A stretch of DNA of 47,732 nucleotides from Vreelandella olivaria (GCF_023507745.1 NZ_JALPZO010000118.1:1-47732), one strand, 5' to 3'; positions 1 through 8,729 are shown, numbered from the stretch's first letter. Numbers and translations are program-made. The notes: a model not told the origin generated them from the sequence alone.

Positions 1-64
1 CACGCTCTACCACCTGTTTAACGGCTTCGATTTTGAATTCTTCAGTGTAACGGGGACGGCTCAT
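1..64 (-). CDS. IS3-family transposase OrfA, N-terminal fragment (cut by window edge)
   Basis: Only the first 21 codons lie in the window. The minus strand reads ATG followed by a peptide beginning MSRPRYTEEFKIEAV, the typical start of the small helix-turn-helix OrfA protein of IS3-family elements. OrfA recognises the IS ends and is normally joined to the DDE catalytic OrfB by a -1 frameshift. A strong ribosome binding site (AGGAGG, seen as cctcct at 69-74 on the plus strand) sits just upstream of the ATG at 62-64. An IS-end-like sequence follows at about 100-126. The rest of the element lies outside the window, so whether it is intact cannot be judged. Confidence 0.8.
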   Translation of the reverse strand, partial: MSRPRYTEEFKIEAVKQVVER

Positions 65-126
65 GGATCCTCCTAGATACCTTTAGTATAAGGCCTAGAG
101 GTGTCTACGAAACCTGGGGCGATTCA
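1..126 (-). mobile_element. IS3-family insertion sequence, 5' (left) end
   Basis: Read on the minus strand, the segment ending at 126 begins TGAATCGCCCCAGGTTTCG. This starts with the TG dinucleotide of IS3-family terminal repeats and lies about 60 bp before the orfA start codon, the expected leader length. The boundary at 126 is inferred from this TG; the other end and any target-site duplication are out of view. The element abuts a decayed small-gene region (200-948), consistent with a locus where DNA is being gained and lost. Confidence 0.7.
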
Positions 127-199
127 GAATATGCTCATGGTATGGTTTTAATCACTGTCAAACTTAGGCCATTACACCCTGAACTAAACATCCAGAGCC

Positions 200-782
200 T
201 TAATTTTCCTGACGGCGACCGTAAATAAAAGCCGCAACCATGCCACCAATGTCCATTGCTGTAATAAGAGCAGCAACGGCAGGATGGCCAAGAGACAGTG
301 CTAAGGCCGCTACGCCAAAGCCCGATAAGGCCACTGTGGCTGCTAGCATCTGCCCACGCAGGTCTCGTGTGGTTTCAGCGCGAATGATAGTGGTTTCTGT
401 TGCATGGCGGTGCTCACGTTCGATCGGCCCAGTCGATGATACGGGCGGCTGCCCCAGGAACAATCTCATCGTAAGCTTTAAGGATGTTAGGTGGAGGGAG
501 CGGGCTTTGAAACGCAGCAGTGGTAGTTGTGCTGCGAATTGCGAGCGCTACATCTGGGCCATGGCGTTCTAGTAGTTGGTCAAGCTCTTGTTGTTCCTTG
601 TCTGAGCGCTCATCCTTGCTAAGCAGTGTGCCCAGTAGGGCTAGTTCTTTCTGCTCTTCAGATGGATCAGTTGCCGAACCCGCATCGCTATCTTGAGAGA
701 GTGGTTTGTGACCTTGCTGATCAGACTTCGGCAGCCCCTCGTGGGGCTGTTGATTTGATGAAGGTGTGGTCATATTTTTCAA
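200..782 (-). pseudogene. DUF2335-like membrane protein gene, split by a frameshift
   Basis: Two overlapping minus-strand reading frames, 414-782 and 200-469, together make one DUF2335-like protein of about 190 residues. The first half is an acidic, Gln/Glu-rich cytoplasmic region ending in the LPPPNILKAYDEIVPGAA segment typical of the family. The second half continues with EREHRHATETT and then two hydrophobic stretches (near LAATVALSGFGVAALAL and AALITAMDIGGMVAAFI), ending GRRQEN. The reading frame changes around 419-428: the first frame ends WADRT then a stop, and the second only makes sense from EREHRH onward. No slippery heptamer is evident, so a mutation or sequencing error is more likely than programmed frameshifting. 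The 5' end overlaps the preceding small gene by about 60 bases. The function of DUF2335 proteins is unknown. Confidence 0.62.
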
Positions 783-948
783 CAGCTCGCTCTAAATCCT
801 TGCCAATGCGATCCCAGTCAGAACTTAGGCGCTCAAGGTCTGTTTTATGGGTATCTATTACAGCGCGATAATCTGTGCTGGGTTGGATATCGATAAGGCT
901 ACCTATGGTGCGTAGCAGCCGCTGACGGCGTGAAGATAATATCTTCAT
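721..948 (-). CDS. Small coiled-coil hypothetical protein
   Basis: A 75-residue basic and acidic helical protein starting MKILSSRRQRLL. It has no signal peptide and no membrane segment. The central part (IDTHKTDLERLSSDWDRIGKDLERAVEKYD) has heptad-like spacing of hydrophobic residues. An in-frame start 14 codons upstream exists, but the ATG at 946-948 is chosen because a GGAG ribosome binding site (gcaaaggagaccaagacc) lies directly before it. The 3' end overlaps the start of the DUF2335-like gene, so the two are probably co-transcribed and perhaps translationally coupled. I do not recognise the family and assign no function. Confidence 0.55.
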   Translation of the reverse strand: MKILSSRRQRLLRTIGSLIDIQPSTDYRAVIDTHKTDLERLSSDWDRIGKDLERAVEKYDHTFIKSTAPRGAAEV

Positions 949-1341
949 GGTCTTGGTCTCCTTTGCAGCCTTTGTATATAAATGAGACACAGATTATTCC
1001 ATGTCTTTTGATATATTTCACTCTGTTATGGATATCCATAGTCTGACACTTTATGTGCACTGTGCAAGGGATATCGGCCATAAAGGTCATGGGTGGTTTT
1101 GAAGTACGGCTCTGCAGCCTGCTTCATCGCAAATTGTAGTGAATGCGACTTTTCATAATCATCACCTCTGCTTGAATTGCTTTATCAGATATTGCAGCAC
1201 ATGGTGAGAACCACATACCCTCTCGCTATCAGCATTGAATAGCGGAAATACCACCTAAATACAGGGGCATTCGCCCCTTTGCAGGTGGCGCAGGCGGTGT
1301 ATGCTCTAGCTACACTGCCATTTTTCTATATGAGTTGCTGC
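949..1341. other. Intergenic region between divergent genes, with small palindromes
   Basis: No convincing gene is seen. The region separates the minus-strand small gene from the plus-strand glycosyltransferase, so it should hold two divergent promoters. A perfect 14-bp palindrome (TATGGATATCCATA) lies at 1027-1040. A short stem-loop (AGGGGC, ATTC loop, GCCCCT) lies at 1263-1278. A weak promoter-like pair TTGCAG (1279-1284) and TATGCT (1300-1305), spaced 15 bases, precedes the glycosyltransferase start. None is strong enough to name a regulator. Confidence 0.4.
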
Positions 1342-4300
1342 ATGGCCAAGAAACCTTCTGCACCTGTATCTCAAAAACGTAAACCTCGCCTGTTGTGGGC
1401 CAATCCTTTCTGTCTGATGGATACCTCCAGTGGTGCCAGCATGACGGTACGCCAGATGCTATTGCAACTGGTGGCTAACGGCTACGAGGTGCAGGTGCTG
1501 GGGGCGACGGTGTTTGATAACCCCAAGGGTATGGGGCGGTTAAAGGAGCAGTTTTCGGACCTCAGCAAGCACCTGCACAAGTTGATTGAAGCCGAAGATG
1601 GCCCGCTGACTCATCAGTTGGTCGTGAGCTACAGCCATAATCGTAACCATTTTACCACCCATGAAGAGGGCCTTTGGTATAGTCAGTACCTTTACCTGCT
1701 GGATAGTTTCAAGCCCGATGTAGTGTGGTTTTACGGTGGCCAAACGCTGGATATGCTGATTGCCGATGAAGCCCGTGATCGCGGTATCCCCGTGGCTTTT
1801 TATCTCGCCAATGGCAACTACAAGGCACCCCGTTGGTGCCGCGATGTGGACTTGATCCTCACCGATAGCCAGGCCACCGCGGATATGTACCGTAAGCGCG
1901 TTGGTTATGCTTCCAAACCCGTTGGCAAATTCATTGCCCCGGAAACGTTTGTTGCCGAACGTCACCAGCGTGAGCGGTTGTTGTTTGTAAACCCCAGCTG
2001 GCAGAAAGGAGCCAGCGTGTTCGTGCAACTGGCGGAAAAGCTGGAGCGTGAACGCCCTGATATCGCGCTGGAAGTAGTAGAGGCGCGCGCTGACTGGTCG
2101 GCGGTACTGCGGGAAACCACGCAGCGCATGGGTAAACAGCGCAGTTCGCTGAGCAACATAACCGTAACGCCCAACACCAGTGATATGCGTGGCCCCTATA
2201 GCAGGGCACGGGTACTGGCTGCCCCCAGCCTATGGTGGGAAAGCTCTGGCCGTGTACTGGCGGAAGCCATGCTTAATGGCATTCCCGCGCTAATCACCAA
2301 CCGGGGTGGGATGCCGGAAATGATTGATGACGCTGGTATCGCCTTTGACTTCCCGAAGGTTTGCTACGAAGAACCCTATCAGCACCTGCTGAGCGATGAA
2401 GAGCTGCAACCGTTTTTTGATGCTGTTGTGACATTTTATGATGACGAAGCGCTGTATCAGGATTATGTGGCACGGGCTTGGAAGGTGGGGGCGGAGAAAC
2501 ACCATATTGACCGCGCTACTGACCGCCTGCTCGCCGCACTAACGCCACTGGTGCGCCCTCGCGCAGGCAATAATGAGTTTGCTTTTCACCAGAAAAAACG
2601 TCATCGCCAGTGTCTGGCATCTCAAGCAACACAGCCCGAGTTCAAGGCTGATAGCTCACTCCAGGCATTGGTGTTAGCCAAGGCCGGGCCACAAGCAGAG
2701 CCATTGCATAGCGATGAAGCACAAACCACACGCTTGTGGCTAACCAATGACTTTACCTGGCAGCTAAAGGGTAAAATCGTGGTGCTGGATAACCGCGCCA
2801 GCCTGATCAAAAGTGGCCTGGCTGAACAGATGGTAGCCACAGGCGCCTTTGCCATCGTCGCCTTTGATCCCGCCAGTGAGATCAAGGATGCCAAGCAGTA
2901 CGAAGGCAGCGATGCTATCCAGCTTTTCCAGCACGCCCTGCTGGGGGATGGAGAAACGGCAACGCTTCACGCCTGTGTCGCACCGGAGATGACCAGCACC
3001 CTGAAACCCCTGGAGGCTGAAACACTCCCCAAACGCCACCACCTTAACGCTCAATTGTTAACGGAATTACCCATCAGCACGGTGGCTTTGGACAGCATCA
3101 ACGGCCTGGAAAGCCTAGATTGGTTGATTCTGGATGAGCTAAGTGATGCCATGGCTGTATTGGAGCATGGTAAGCAGTCACTTAAGGAAACTCTGCTAAT
3201 TCAGGCCCGCGTCGCGTTTCAGCTCACCCATGAACGCCAACCTAGCTTGGCCGAGCTGCAGCACTGGGCCAGCCGTAACGGCTTCCGGTTTTACCGTCTG
3301 CATAATATTCGCCACCATAGCCATTTACCTGAACAGCTAAATGCAAAAGTGTCCTGTGCTTCTGAGCAGGAAGGCGCCGATGTACTCTTTCTCCCCAGCC
3401 CTGAGCGCATGGCAGCCTTGGGTGAAAAAGAGCGTATGAAGCTGGCCTTTATTCTCAGCGCAGGCTTTGCTGCCCATGATATGGCATTTGAACTGATTGC
3501 GGATATTAACCAGGAAAAAGCGATTGAGTTTTTGGAAGAGCAGGGACTTTTGCCAAAACTATCAACGAAGAGCCCTTCGGCTGCTTCGAATATTGAAGAA
3601 TTACAAAAATTTGTTGCTAAGGCACCGCTCACTATCAGAAAGGCGAATCACACACTACCGGGGCACTTGGTCATCTCGCTTACATCATACAAGCCACGCT
3701 TCAATAAGTTGCACCTTACGTTGCGTAGCTTACTGCTCCAGGACGTGATGCCGGACAATATTGTGTTATGGATTGCCGAGAATGAGCAAGGTGATCTTCC
3801 TCAGGAAGTGCTTGATCTAGAGCAGTATGGGATACGGATAGGCATTTGTGAGGATATACGTTCCTACAAGAAAATTATTCCGACACTAAAGGAGTACCCT
3901 GGAAGCTTTATCGTTACCGCAGATGACGATATTTATTATGATCCGGGCTGGCTAAAAGGGCTAGTGGATAGTTGGGATAATAGCTCTAAAACCGTCGTTG
4001 CACATCGTGCACATAAGATGGTCCTTGATAAAAATAATAAGCCACTTCCTTATCGTCAGTGGAAGTGGGAAATAGGTAAAGATGAAATAGTAGATGGTCT
4101 GATTGTTCCAACAGGCTGCGCTGGTATTTTATATCCACCACATGCTTTTTATTTGGAAGTCACAAGTGCTAAACGCTTTATGGAGCTTAGCCCGACAACG
4201 GACGATATCTGGCTATTCTGGATGACATCTCTGAATGGAGTTAAAGTAAAGCGCTCGAACTATGAGTTTCGCTTGATTGAATGGCCCTCAGAAGATGAGG

Positions 4301-4881
4301 GAGGAAATAGTCTTTGGAAGAAAAATATATTTGAGGGTGGAAATGATATTGCAGTCAAAAAGTTAATAACACGATATGGATTTCCAGTAAATAACGCCCA
4401 TCATAATTCTATTAATAGAAAGGCAAATGGTGCAGCCATATTTTACGGTAATGAAGATGTTTACTATGAGTGCTTAACACCATCGATTTCAAAGAAAAAA
4501 ATAAATCGCATGAGTCTAAGTGCAATATGCAAAAGGTTTTCGGGGCTAAATATTTCGTGTGTTCAAAGTGAGCCACTGAAGCTTGATGCTATCAGCCATG
4601 ACGCTGAGCTAATTTTTCTTGAAGAAAGTGACAGTCGCCAAGTTTTTAGTACGTTAGCTCAGAAAAAGCACAAGTGCATTGTTATGATTAAGCATTTTAT
4701 TAATGGATCCGGGAAATATACCCTGCGTGAAATCATTTCTCAAGCAAGTGAGGTTGGCTTTGAAAAATCGTATATTAGCTATATTAAAAGGAAAGAGATC
4801 TTAGACCCTATTAGTATAAGGTTGAGGTTTTCTGAACAGGTCGAAGAAGTTTTAATCGCATTTTCAAATAAATCTAATTGA
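1342..4881 (+). CDS. Giant multidomain glycosyltransferase (GT4-like N-terminus, GT2-like C-terminal part)
   Basis: The protein has about 1179 residues when started at the ATG at 1342 (MAKKPSAP); a TTG start at 1279 is possible but has no ribosome binding site. Residues about 15-410 form a GT-B/GT4 glycosyltransferase, with FVNPSWQKGA near 211 and the EX7E-type donor-binding segment ESSGRVLAE near 298. Residues about 440-770 hold a degenerate Rossmann-like segment. It includes VALDSINGLESLDWLILDE, which resembles FkbM-type methyltransferases, but this is tentative. From about 777 (LVISLTSY) a GT-A-like domain begins, with TADDDIYYD near 859 as the probable metal-binding DXD. The last 100 residues look like another Rossmann-like fragment. 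The gene becomes sharply AT-rich after about 3600. Very large glycosyltransferases of this kind occur in flagellin and surface-polysaccharide glycosylation islands; the acceptor here is unknown. Confidence 0.8.
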   Translation: MAKKPSAPVSQKRKPRLLWANPFCLMDTSSGASMTVRQMLLQLVANGYEVQVLGATVFDNPKGMGRLKEQFSDLSKHLHKLIEAEDGPLTHQLVVSYSHNRNHFTTHEEGLWYSQYLYLLDSFKPDVVWFYGGQTLDMLIADEARDRGIPVAFYLANGNYKAPRWCRDVDLILTDSQATADMYRKRVGYASKPVGKFIAPETFVAERHQRERLLFVNPSWQKGASVFVQLAEKLERERPDIALEVVEARADWSAVLRETTQRMGKQRSSLSNITVTPNTSDMRGPYSRARVLAAPSLWWESSGRVLAEAMLNGIPALITNRGGMPEMIDDAGIAFDFPKVCYEEPYQHLLSDEELQPFFDAVVTFYDDEALYQDYVARAWKVGAEKHHIDRATDRLLAALTPLVRPRAGNNEFAFHQKKRHRQCLASQATQPEFKADSSLQALVLAKAGPQAEPLHSDEAQTTRLWLTNDFTWQLKGKIVVLDNRASLIKSGLAEQMVATGAFAIVAFDPASEIKDAKQYEGSDAIQLFQHALLGDGETATLHACVAPEMTSTLKPLEAETLPKRHHLNAQLLTELPISTVALDSINGLESLDWLILDELSDAMAVLEHGKQSLKETLLIQARVAFQLTHERQPSLAELQHWASRNGFRFYRLHNIRHHSHLPEQLNAKVSCASEQEGADVLFLPSPERMAALGEKERMKLAFILSAGFAAHDMAFELIADINQEKAIEFLEEQGLLPKLSTKSPSAASNIEELQKFVAKAPLTIRKANHTLPGHLVISLTSYKPRFNKLHLTLRSLLLQDVMPDNIVLWIAENEQGDLPQEVLDLEQYGIRIGICEDIRSYKKIIPTLKEYPGSFIVTADDDIYYDPGWLKGLVDSWDNSSKTVVAHRAHKMVLDKNNKPLPYRQWKWEIGKDEIVDGLIVPTGCAGILYPPHAFYLEVTSAKRFMELSPTTDDIWLFWMTSLNGVKVKRSNYEFRLIEWPSEDEGGNSLWKKNIFEGGNDIAVKKLITRYGFPVNNAHHNSINRKANGAAIFYGNEDVYYECLTPSISKKKINRMSLSAICKRFSGLNISCVQSEPLKLDAISHDAELIFLEESDSRQVFSTLAQKKHKCIVMIKHFINGSGKYTLREIISQASEVGFEKSYISYIKRKEILDPISIRLRFSEQVEEVLIAFSNKSN

Positions 4882-4892
4882 GATATTGTTAT

Positions 4893-5843
4893 ATGATTTC
4901 TAATCTTCCCTCACAGACGGCTGTGAAAAGCTATTGGCTTAATGAAAACGTTAAAGTGACGTGTGTAGTTATGTGCTATAATCATAAAGACTATATTTTT
5001 GAGTGTATAAAGGGGATTATGACACAAAAAACAGACTTTGCCTTTAAGGTATTGATCTATGACGATTTCTCAAATGATGGTACAAGAGAGATTTTAAAAG
5101 CACTAGAGGAAAGTTATCCAGATATAGTAGATGTCTACTACGCTGATTTCAATCATTATGGTGTTGCTCTCAAAGATGAACATATTAGTAAGCTAGAGGG
5201 GGATTATGTTGCTCTATGTGAGGGCGATGATTACTGGTTAGATAGTTTTAAATTGAAAAAGCAGTACGAAGAGATGCAAAATAGTCAAGTTCATTTCTGC
5301 GTGCATCCCGCAATTATATTTTTCCAAGAAAATAATTATGAAGACCTGTTCTGCTACTATGGAAACGCAAAAAAAATACTTCCTCAAAAACTTATTTTTG
5401 GGTTGAAGAATCAGTTTTCTCCAACGGCATCCTACTTTTTGCGAGTTGAGATGTATCTTGAGTATATAAGGTTTAAAGGGAATCTTGACGGTGGGCCAGG
5501 AGATTTTTTCTTAGAGGCAATTGCGTCAGAGAGTGGGGTGCTGTATCTGCCTGATGTTATGTCAGCTTATCGTAGAGGAGGGCAGGGTTCTTATAGTTCA
5601 TCACAAGCTACATCTTCAGACTCTGAAATTAAAGATGAATTAAGTAGATGGTCTAAAAATTTAGAGTGCTTGTCGAGTTTTTACCCGCATTTACAAGGGC
5701 TTGTTTCAGAAAAGAAAATATTAGTTGAAGTTGATTGTTTGGTAAGGTTGAGAAAAAGGGATGATGTAGTTGGTTCTAATGATAATGAATATATTATAAA
5801 GGCTTCAAAGCTATTAAAAGAGCTTGGCCCACTTTTGTTTTAA
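4893..5843 (+). CDS. Family 2 glycosyltransferase
   Basis: The protein has 316 residues from the ATG at 4893; a TTG at 4878 would overlap the previous stop but lacks any better ribosome binding site. The N-terminal GT-A fold is clear: VTCVVMCYNHKDYI (beta strand and first loop), VLIYDDFSNDGT (nucleotide-binding Asp pair) and CEGDDYW (metal-binding DXD-like motif). These are classic GT2 features of enzymes moving a sugar from a nucleotide donor to a glycan acceptor at the inner face of the membrane. There is no transmembrane helix. It follows the giant glycosyltransferase by 11 bases and shares its low GC, so the two are likely one transcript and pathway. Donor and acceptor are not predictable. 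Confidence 0.85.
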   Translation: MISNLPSQTAVKSYWLNENVKVTCVVMCYNHKDYIFECIKGIMTQKTDFAFKVLIYDDFSNDGTREILKALEESYPDIVDVYYADFNHYGVALKDEHISKLEGDYVALCEGDDYWLDSFKLKKQYEEMQNSQVHFCVHPAIIFFQENNYEDLFCYYGNAKKILPQKLIFGLKNQFSPTASYFLRVEMYLEYIRFKGNLDGGPGDFFLEAIASESGVLYLPDVMSAYRRGGQGSYSSSQATSSDSEIKDELSRWSKNLECLSSFYPHLQGLVSEKKILVEVDCLVRLRKRDDVVGSNDNEYIIKASKLLKELGPLLF

Positions 5844-5897
5844 TGAAGAGAAATGGTAGTATATAATATATCAATAAGTTAAGAGTATATGGTAGAC

Positions 5898-5928
5898 AAA
5901 GGACAATATTATGATATATTGCCCTTTT
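5898..5928. terminator. Putative bidirectional terminator between convergent glycan genes
   Basis: A 12-bp stem with one mismatch (aaaggacaatat pairing with atattgcccttt, loop about 7 bases) lies between the convergent ends of the GT2 gene (5843) and the methyltransferase gene (5961). T-rich sequence follows on the plus strand and is supplied by the A-run on the other strand. Position and symmetry suggest it stops transcription from both sides. Confidence 0.5.
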
Positions 5929-5960
5929 ATGAAATGTGAAGTATTAGATGGTGTTTGTTT

Positions 5961-6719
5961 TTATATGCTGGATAAAGATTTTAAGATAAATATCGGTCTA
6001 TTAAGGAACTCGCCAAGGCTATTGTCACGCGCTATGTTGTGTGGATCTAAGTCGAAATAAGAAATATAGCCATTATTGCTTTGCGCTACTCCAATACTCA
6101 CAATTTCCCAATGATTCATTATTCCTGATTTGATGAACTCAATCATTTCTTTTTTTGTACCATTGCTAAATAAGGGTTTATTAACGTCTCCATGTAAATT
6201 AAACCCCATCTGGAAGACCAAGTGTTCGGCCCAGTGAGCCATATTGTTTATCTGAAAAAGAACATCGCTTTTTATTCCATCTAAGTCATCGTCTGGTCCC
6301 GTTTTACCATAATCAGATCCAAGGTGATGCACAACATTAAGTAGATGTACTACATCATACTTCTCATTCGGGTTTTCCTTTAGAGGAAAATAACAATTTT
6401 TAATTGTTATATTATCATTGGTGCAGTCTACATAACTAGAAAGAAGCTCATAAGCTGCTTTGCTTCCTTCATAACCTTTAACTTTTTTAGCCCCTTTATC
6501 GAGAGCTTCGAAAATAAAAAAACCTGTATTGCAACCAATATCGAGTACGCTTTTATGTTTATAACAGACATGTTTCTCTATATAGTGAAATCTACTTTTT
6601 TCAAACATTTTGTCATGTGGTTCTCCATAATATATATTTTTATAATAATGTTTGTCAGTAGGTGCCTCTTCAGGAGTGAAACGCGAAGGTGCACGATGGT
6701 ACGAATTATGCTTTGCCAT
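5961..6719 (-). CDS. Class I SAM-dependent methyltransferase
   Basis: A 252-residue cytoplasmic protein. Motif I VLDIGCNTGFF at about residues 58-68 binds S-adenosylmethionine. The acidic end of the second strand (GYEGS) and the motif IV region (YDVVHLLNVVHHLG) follow as in Methyltransf_11/23-type enzymes. A good ribosome binding site (GGAAGGGAG) lies 11 bases before the ATG. It is the last gene of the six-gene sugar operon, 2 bases after the ParB-like gene. By context it may O- or N-methylate the modified amino sugar or its substituent; viosamine derivatives in other bacteria (for example on Pseudomonas syringae flagellin, and the related anthrose) carry a 2-O-methyl group. The actual substrate is inferred, not shown. 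Confidence 0.85.
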   Translation of the reverse strand: MAKHNSYHRAPSRFTPEEAPTDKHYYKNIYYGEPHDKMFEKSRFHYIEKHVCYKHKSVLDIGCNTGFFIFEALDKGAKKVKGYEGSKAAYELLSSYVDCTNDNITIKNCYFPLKENPNEKYDVVHLLNVVHHLGSDYGKTGPDDDLDGIKSDVLFQINNMAHWAEHLVFQMGFNLHGDVNKPLFSNGTKKEMIEFIKSGIMNHWEIVSIGVAQSNNGYISYFDLDPHNIARDNSLGEFLNRPIFILKSLSSI

Positions 6720-6721
6720 TG

Positions 6722-7552
6722 CTAATTTAACTCCCTTCCTTCAAAAATAGAAAAAAATACCTGTTCGGCTTCTTCTGCGGTATACAGCCCATCCTGTACA
6801 TGGGGCCAAAAATGCACATGATTAACATGGATGATATTGTTTATTCTGATTGGGATTGACTGGTATTTAAGAGCTGCTAGGACACATGCTCTATGGTAGC
6901 CGCTGGTAACCAACCATTTCCAAGACTTCTCATCCTTATCTATTAAGGCCGTTGCCTTAATATCTCCATCTGGGCCATTATTTCTTATATAACCTCTTGT
7001 TTCTATGCTGATAACCAAGTCTAATAACCGTTTTGCCTCTACGGCTTTTTTTGTACTGCACATTGGGCCGCACATTGGCCATCCGCTTTCTATCCCTTCT
7101 GAAAATCCTTCACGTAAGTTTTCTTTTAATATTGCTTCTGTAATAGCAGTTTGGTAGCTTTCAGAACTCCTTGCCCTCCAGGGGAGTACGCTTCCCCAAG
7201 GAGGAGTGACATTTAACTGCGAGCTCTTTAAAGAAACATTAAACCACTCAAGTGAGTTACGTGGTTGAAATTTTTCGTAAAATATCGATAAGGATTTTTT
7301 TAATTTTGTTAGTTTTTCCTCATATGTGTCATCGAACGCTAAGAGGGCTACTGCTTCATAAAAAGGAGCGTTATGATTTAAAGTCCATCCAGGAGAAATT
7401 CTTCCTAAGTGTGGAGTTGCATTGATCAGAGCAGCATTGAATATCTCACTGTATCTAAATGAAAGCGGATGGTTACATGTTTGAGTAAGGTCAACAATAC
7501 CTTCCTTATGATTTTGATATATACCTGCGTATTTTTTAGCTAACTTTGACAT
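6722..7552 (-). CDS. ParB/sulfiredoxin-like protein of unknown function in sugar operon
   Basis: A 276-residue protein without signal peptide or membrane segment. The only recognisable part is near the C-terminus: LVTSGYHRACVLAALKY followed by IPIRI. This resembles the G-x-HR-x-x-A segment of the ParB/sulfiredoxin nucleotide-binding fold. A Cys-containing stretch GWPMCGPMCSTKKA precedes it, and the C-terminal tail is rich in aromatic residues (HFWPHVQDGLY). There is no helix-turn-helix or ParA partner, so a plasmid-partition role is unlikely. The start overlaps the ATP-grasp gene by 17 bases and the end lies 2 bases from the methyltransferase gene, so it belongs to the same pathway. It may act with the ligase or methyltransferase in modifying the amino sugar. 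I assign no function. Confidence 0.6.
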   Translation of the reverse strand: MSKLAKKYAGIYQNHKEGIVDLTQTCNHPLSFRYSEIFNAALINATPHLGRISPGWTLNHNAPFYEAVALLAFDDTYEEKLTKLKKSLSIFYEKFQPRNSLEWFNVSLKSSQLNVTPPWGSVLPWRARSSESYQTAITEAILKENLREGFSEGIESGWPMCGPMCSTKKAVEAKRLLDLVISIETRGYIRNNGPDGDIKATALIDKDEKSWKWLVTSGYHRACVLAALKYQSIPIRINNIIHVNHVHFWPHVQDGLYTAEEAEQVFFSIFEGRELN

Positions 7553-8729
7553 CTATAAAATCCTCTGCATTGGTCATGATTTGTGACATTTCATCTATGT
7601 TACTGAATTTAATTATCATTGAGCCAATAGAGTCCTGAGAGTTTTTGTATTTTTTTACCATATCACCAATTTTTTTGTATTGATTATATTTGATAGTTTT
7701 TTTCTTAATTTTTTCAGAAATTTTTATTTCTTCAAGGATACCGTCTTTTTTCGCGTGTAATATATAACTAGCACAGCATATGGTGGGGTTTGAAAATTTT
7801 TGAATGGCCGTTTTATTGCTTACAGCTGCGTCAACAGTCATTTTTATTAAGTCAATTCCTGTGGATTCACGTATCACTTCTGGTATCAGGTTTCCACCAT
7901 TTCTAGGACCGATTTCAATGATCCATATCTTGCCTGTGGAATCAAAAAAGAATTCTACATTAAAAGCACCCGTTTTCATGTTTAGCAACTTGAGTAACCT
8001 TTCAATTTCAGAGGCTGCTAAAACCTGATGATTTTTTGAGAGCATTGTTGGAAAGCTAATACCGATTGGAGCATGAGGGTTGCACTCCTTGTCTTGATGC
8101 TGGTCCCCCCAGTACCAAAATATAAGCTCTCCATCCAAAAGAAATACGTCGCTATCAATTTGGTATCCTGATTTTTCTATGTATTCCTCAATAATAACTT
8201 TTCCCGAAAATGAGTAGCTTAATGCATCATTAAAAAGTGATCTAAGTTCTGCTTTGTTTTTTAAGAGCGATACGCCTTTGCTGCCTGATGAGTCAACAGG
8301 TTTCATAATTAAAGGGAATTTAACTTCGCTACACCATTCTATAGCGTCTTCTAGCTTACGGAATACACTATTTTTAGGAGTGTTAAATCCGTTTTCTATT
8401 AAAAAACTCCTAAATAAATCTTTCCTTGCTAAAATATTTACTGACTCATATGGATTTCCAGGGAGGTTTAGCTTTTCTGCTACATAGGCTGCAGTTGGGG
8501 CAGCTGGATCTGATGCATACGCTACAATGCCGTTAATTTTTTTTCTCTCAGCTAATTTTAATACCCCTTCTTTGTCAGTAGTTGATATATTAAAATACTC
8601 ATGCGCTATTTCGTGACCTGGATTGTCAGGCAGGTAGTCACAAGTTATAACGTGATAGCCAGAATTGACAGCATATTCTATTGGGGGTAATTGCATATGT
8701 GCCCCCCCTAGAAATAATATTTTCTTCAC
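7536..8729 (-). CDS. ATP-grasp carboxylate-amine ligase
   Basis: A 397-residue ATP-grasp enzyme. Residues 1-100 form a pre-ATP-grasp Rossmann domain starting ILFLGGAHMQLPPIEYA. About 105-300 is the ATP-grasp fold, with PLIMKPVDSSGSKGV (nucleotide-binding lysine and glycine loop), VIIEEYIEKSG and the Mg-binding IIEIGPRNGGNLIPE. A C-terminal lid follows, less conserved and lysine-rich. Such enzymes activate a carboxylate as an acyl phosphate and join it to an amine. The start overlaps the aminotransferase stop by 4 bases (ATGA), so coupling is likely. By context it may attach an amino acid or hydroxy acid to the 4-amino group of viosamine. That is inference; other carboxylate substrates cannot be excluded. 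Confidence 0.85.
   Translation of the reverse strand: MKKILFLGGAHMQLPPIEYAVNSGYHVITCDYLPDNPGHEIAHEYFNISTTDKEGVLKLAERKKINGIVAYASDPAAPTAAYVAEKLNLPGNPYESVNILARKDLFRSFLIENGFNTPKNSVFRKLEDAIEWCSEVKFPLIMKPVDSSGSKGVSLLKNKAELRSLFNDALSYSFSGKVIIEEYIEKSGYQIDSDVFLLDGELIFWYWGDQHQDKECNPHAPIGISFPTMLSKNHQVLAASEIERLLKLLNMKTGAFNVEFFFDSTGKIWIIEIGPRNGGNLIPEVIRESTGIDLIKMTVDAAVSNKTAIQKFSNPTICCASYILHAKKDGILEEIKISEKIKKKTIKYNQYKKIGDMVKKYKNSQDSIGSMIIKFSNIDEMSQIMTNAEDFIDVKVS

Noticed and set aside
1279..1341. TTG start adding 21 residues to the giant glycosyltransferase
   Set aside because: It has no ribosome binding site, overlaps promoter-like sequence and a small hairpin, and the added residues are not typical of the family.
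6722..7552. Chromosome partition protein ParB
   Set aside because: Only a short motif resembles the ParB/Srx fold. There is no helix-turn-helix, no ParA neighbour and no parS-like site, and the context is sugar biosynthesis.
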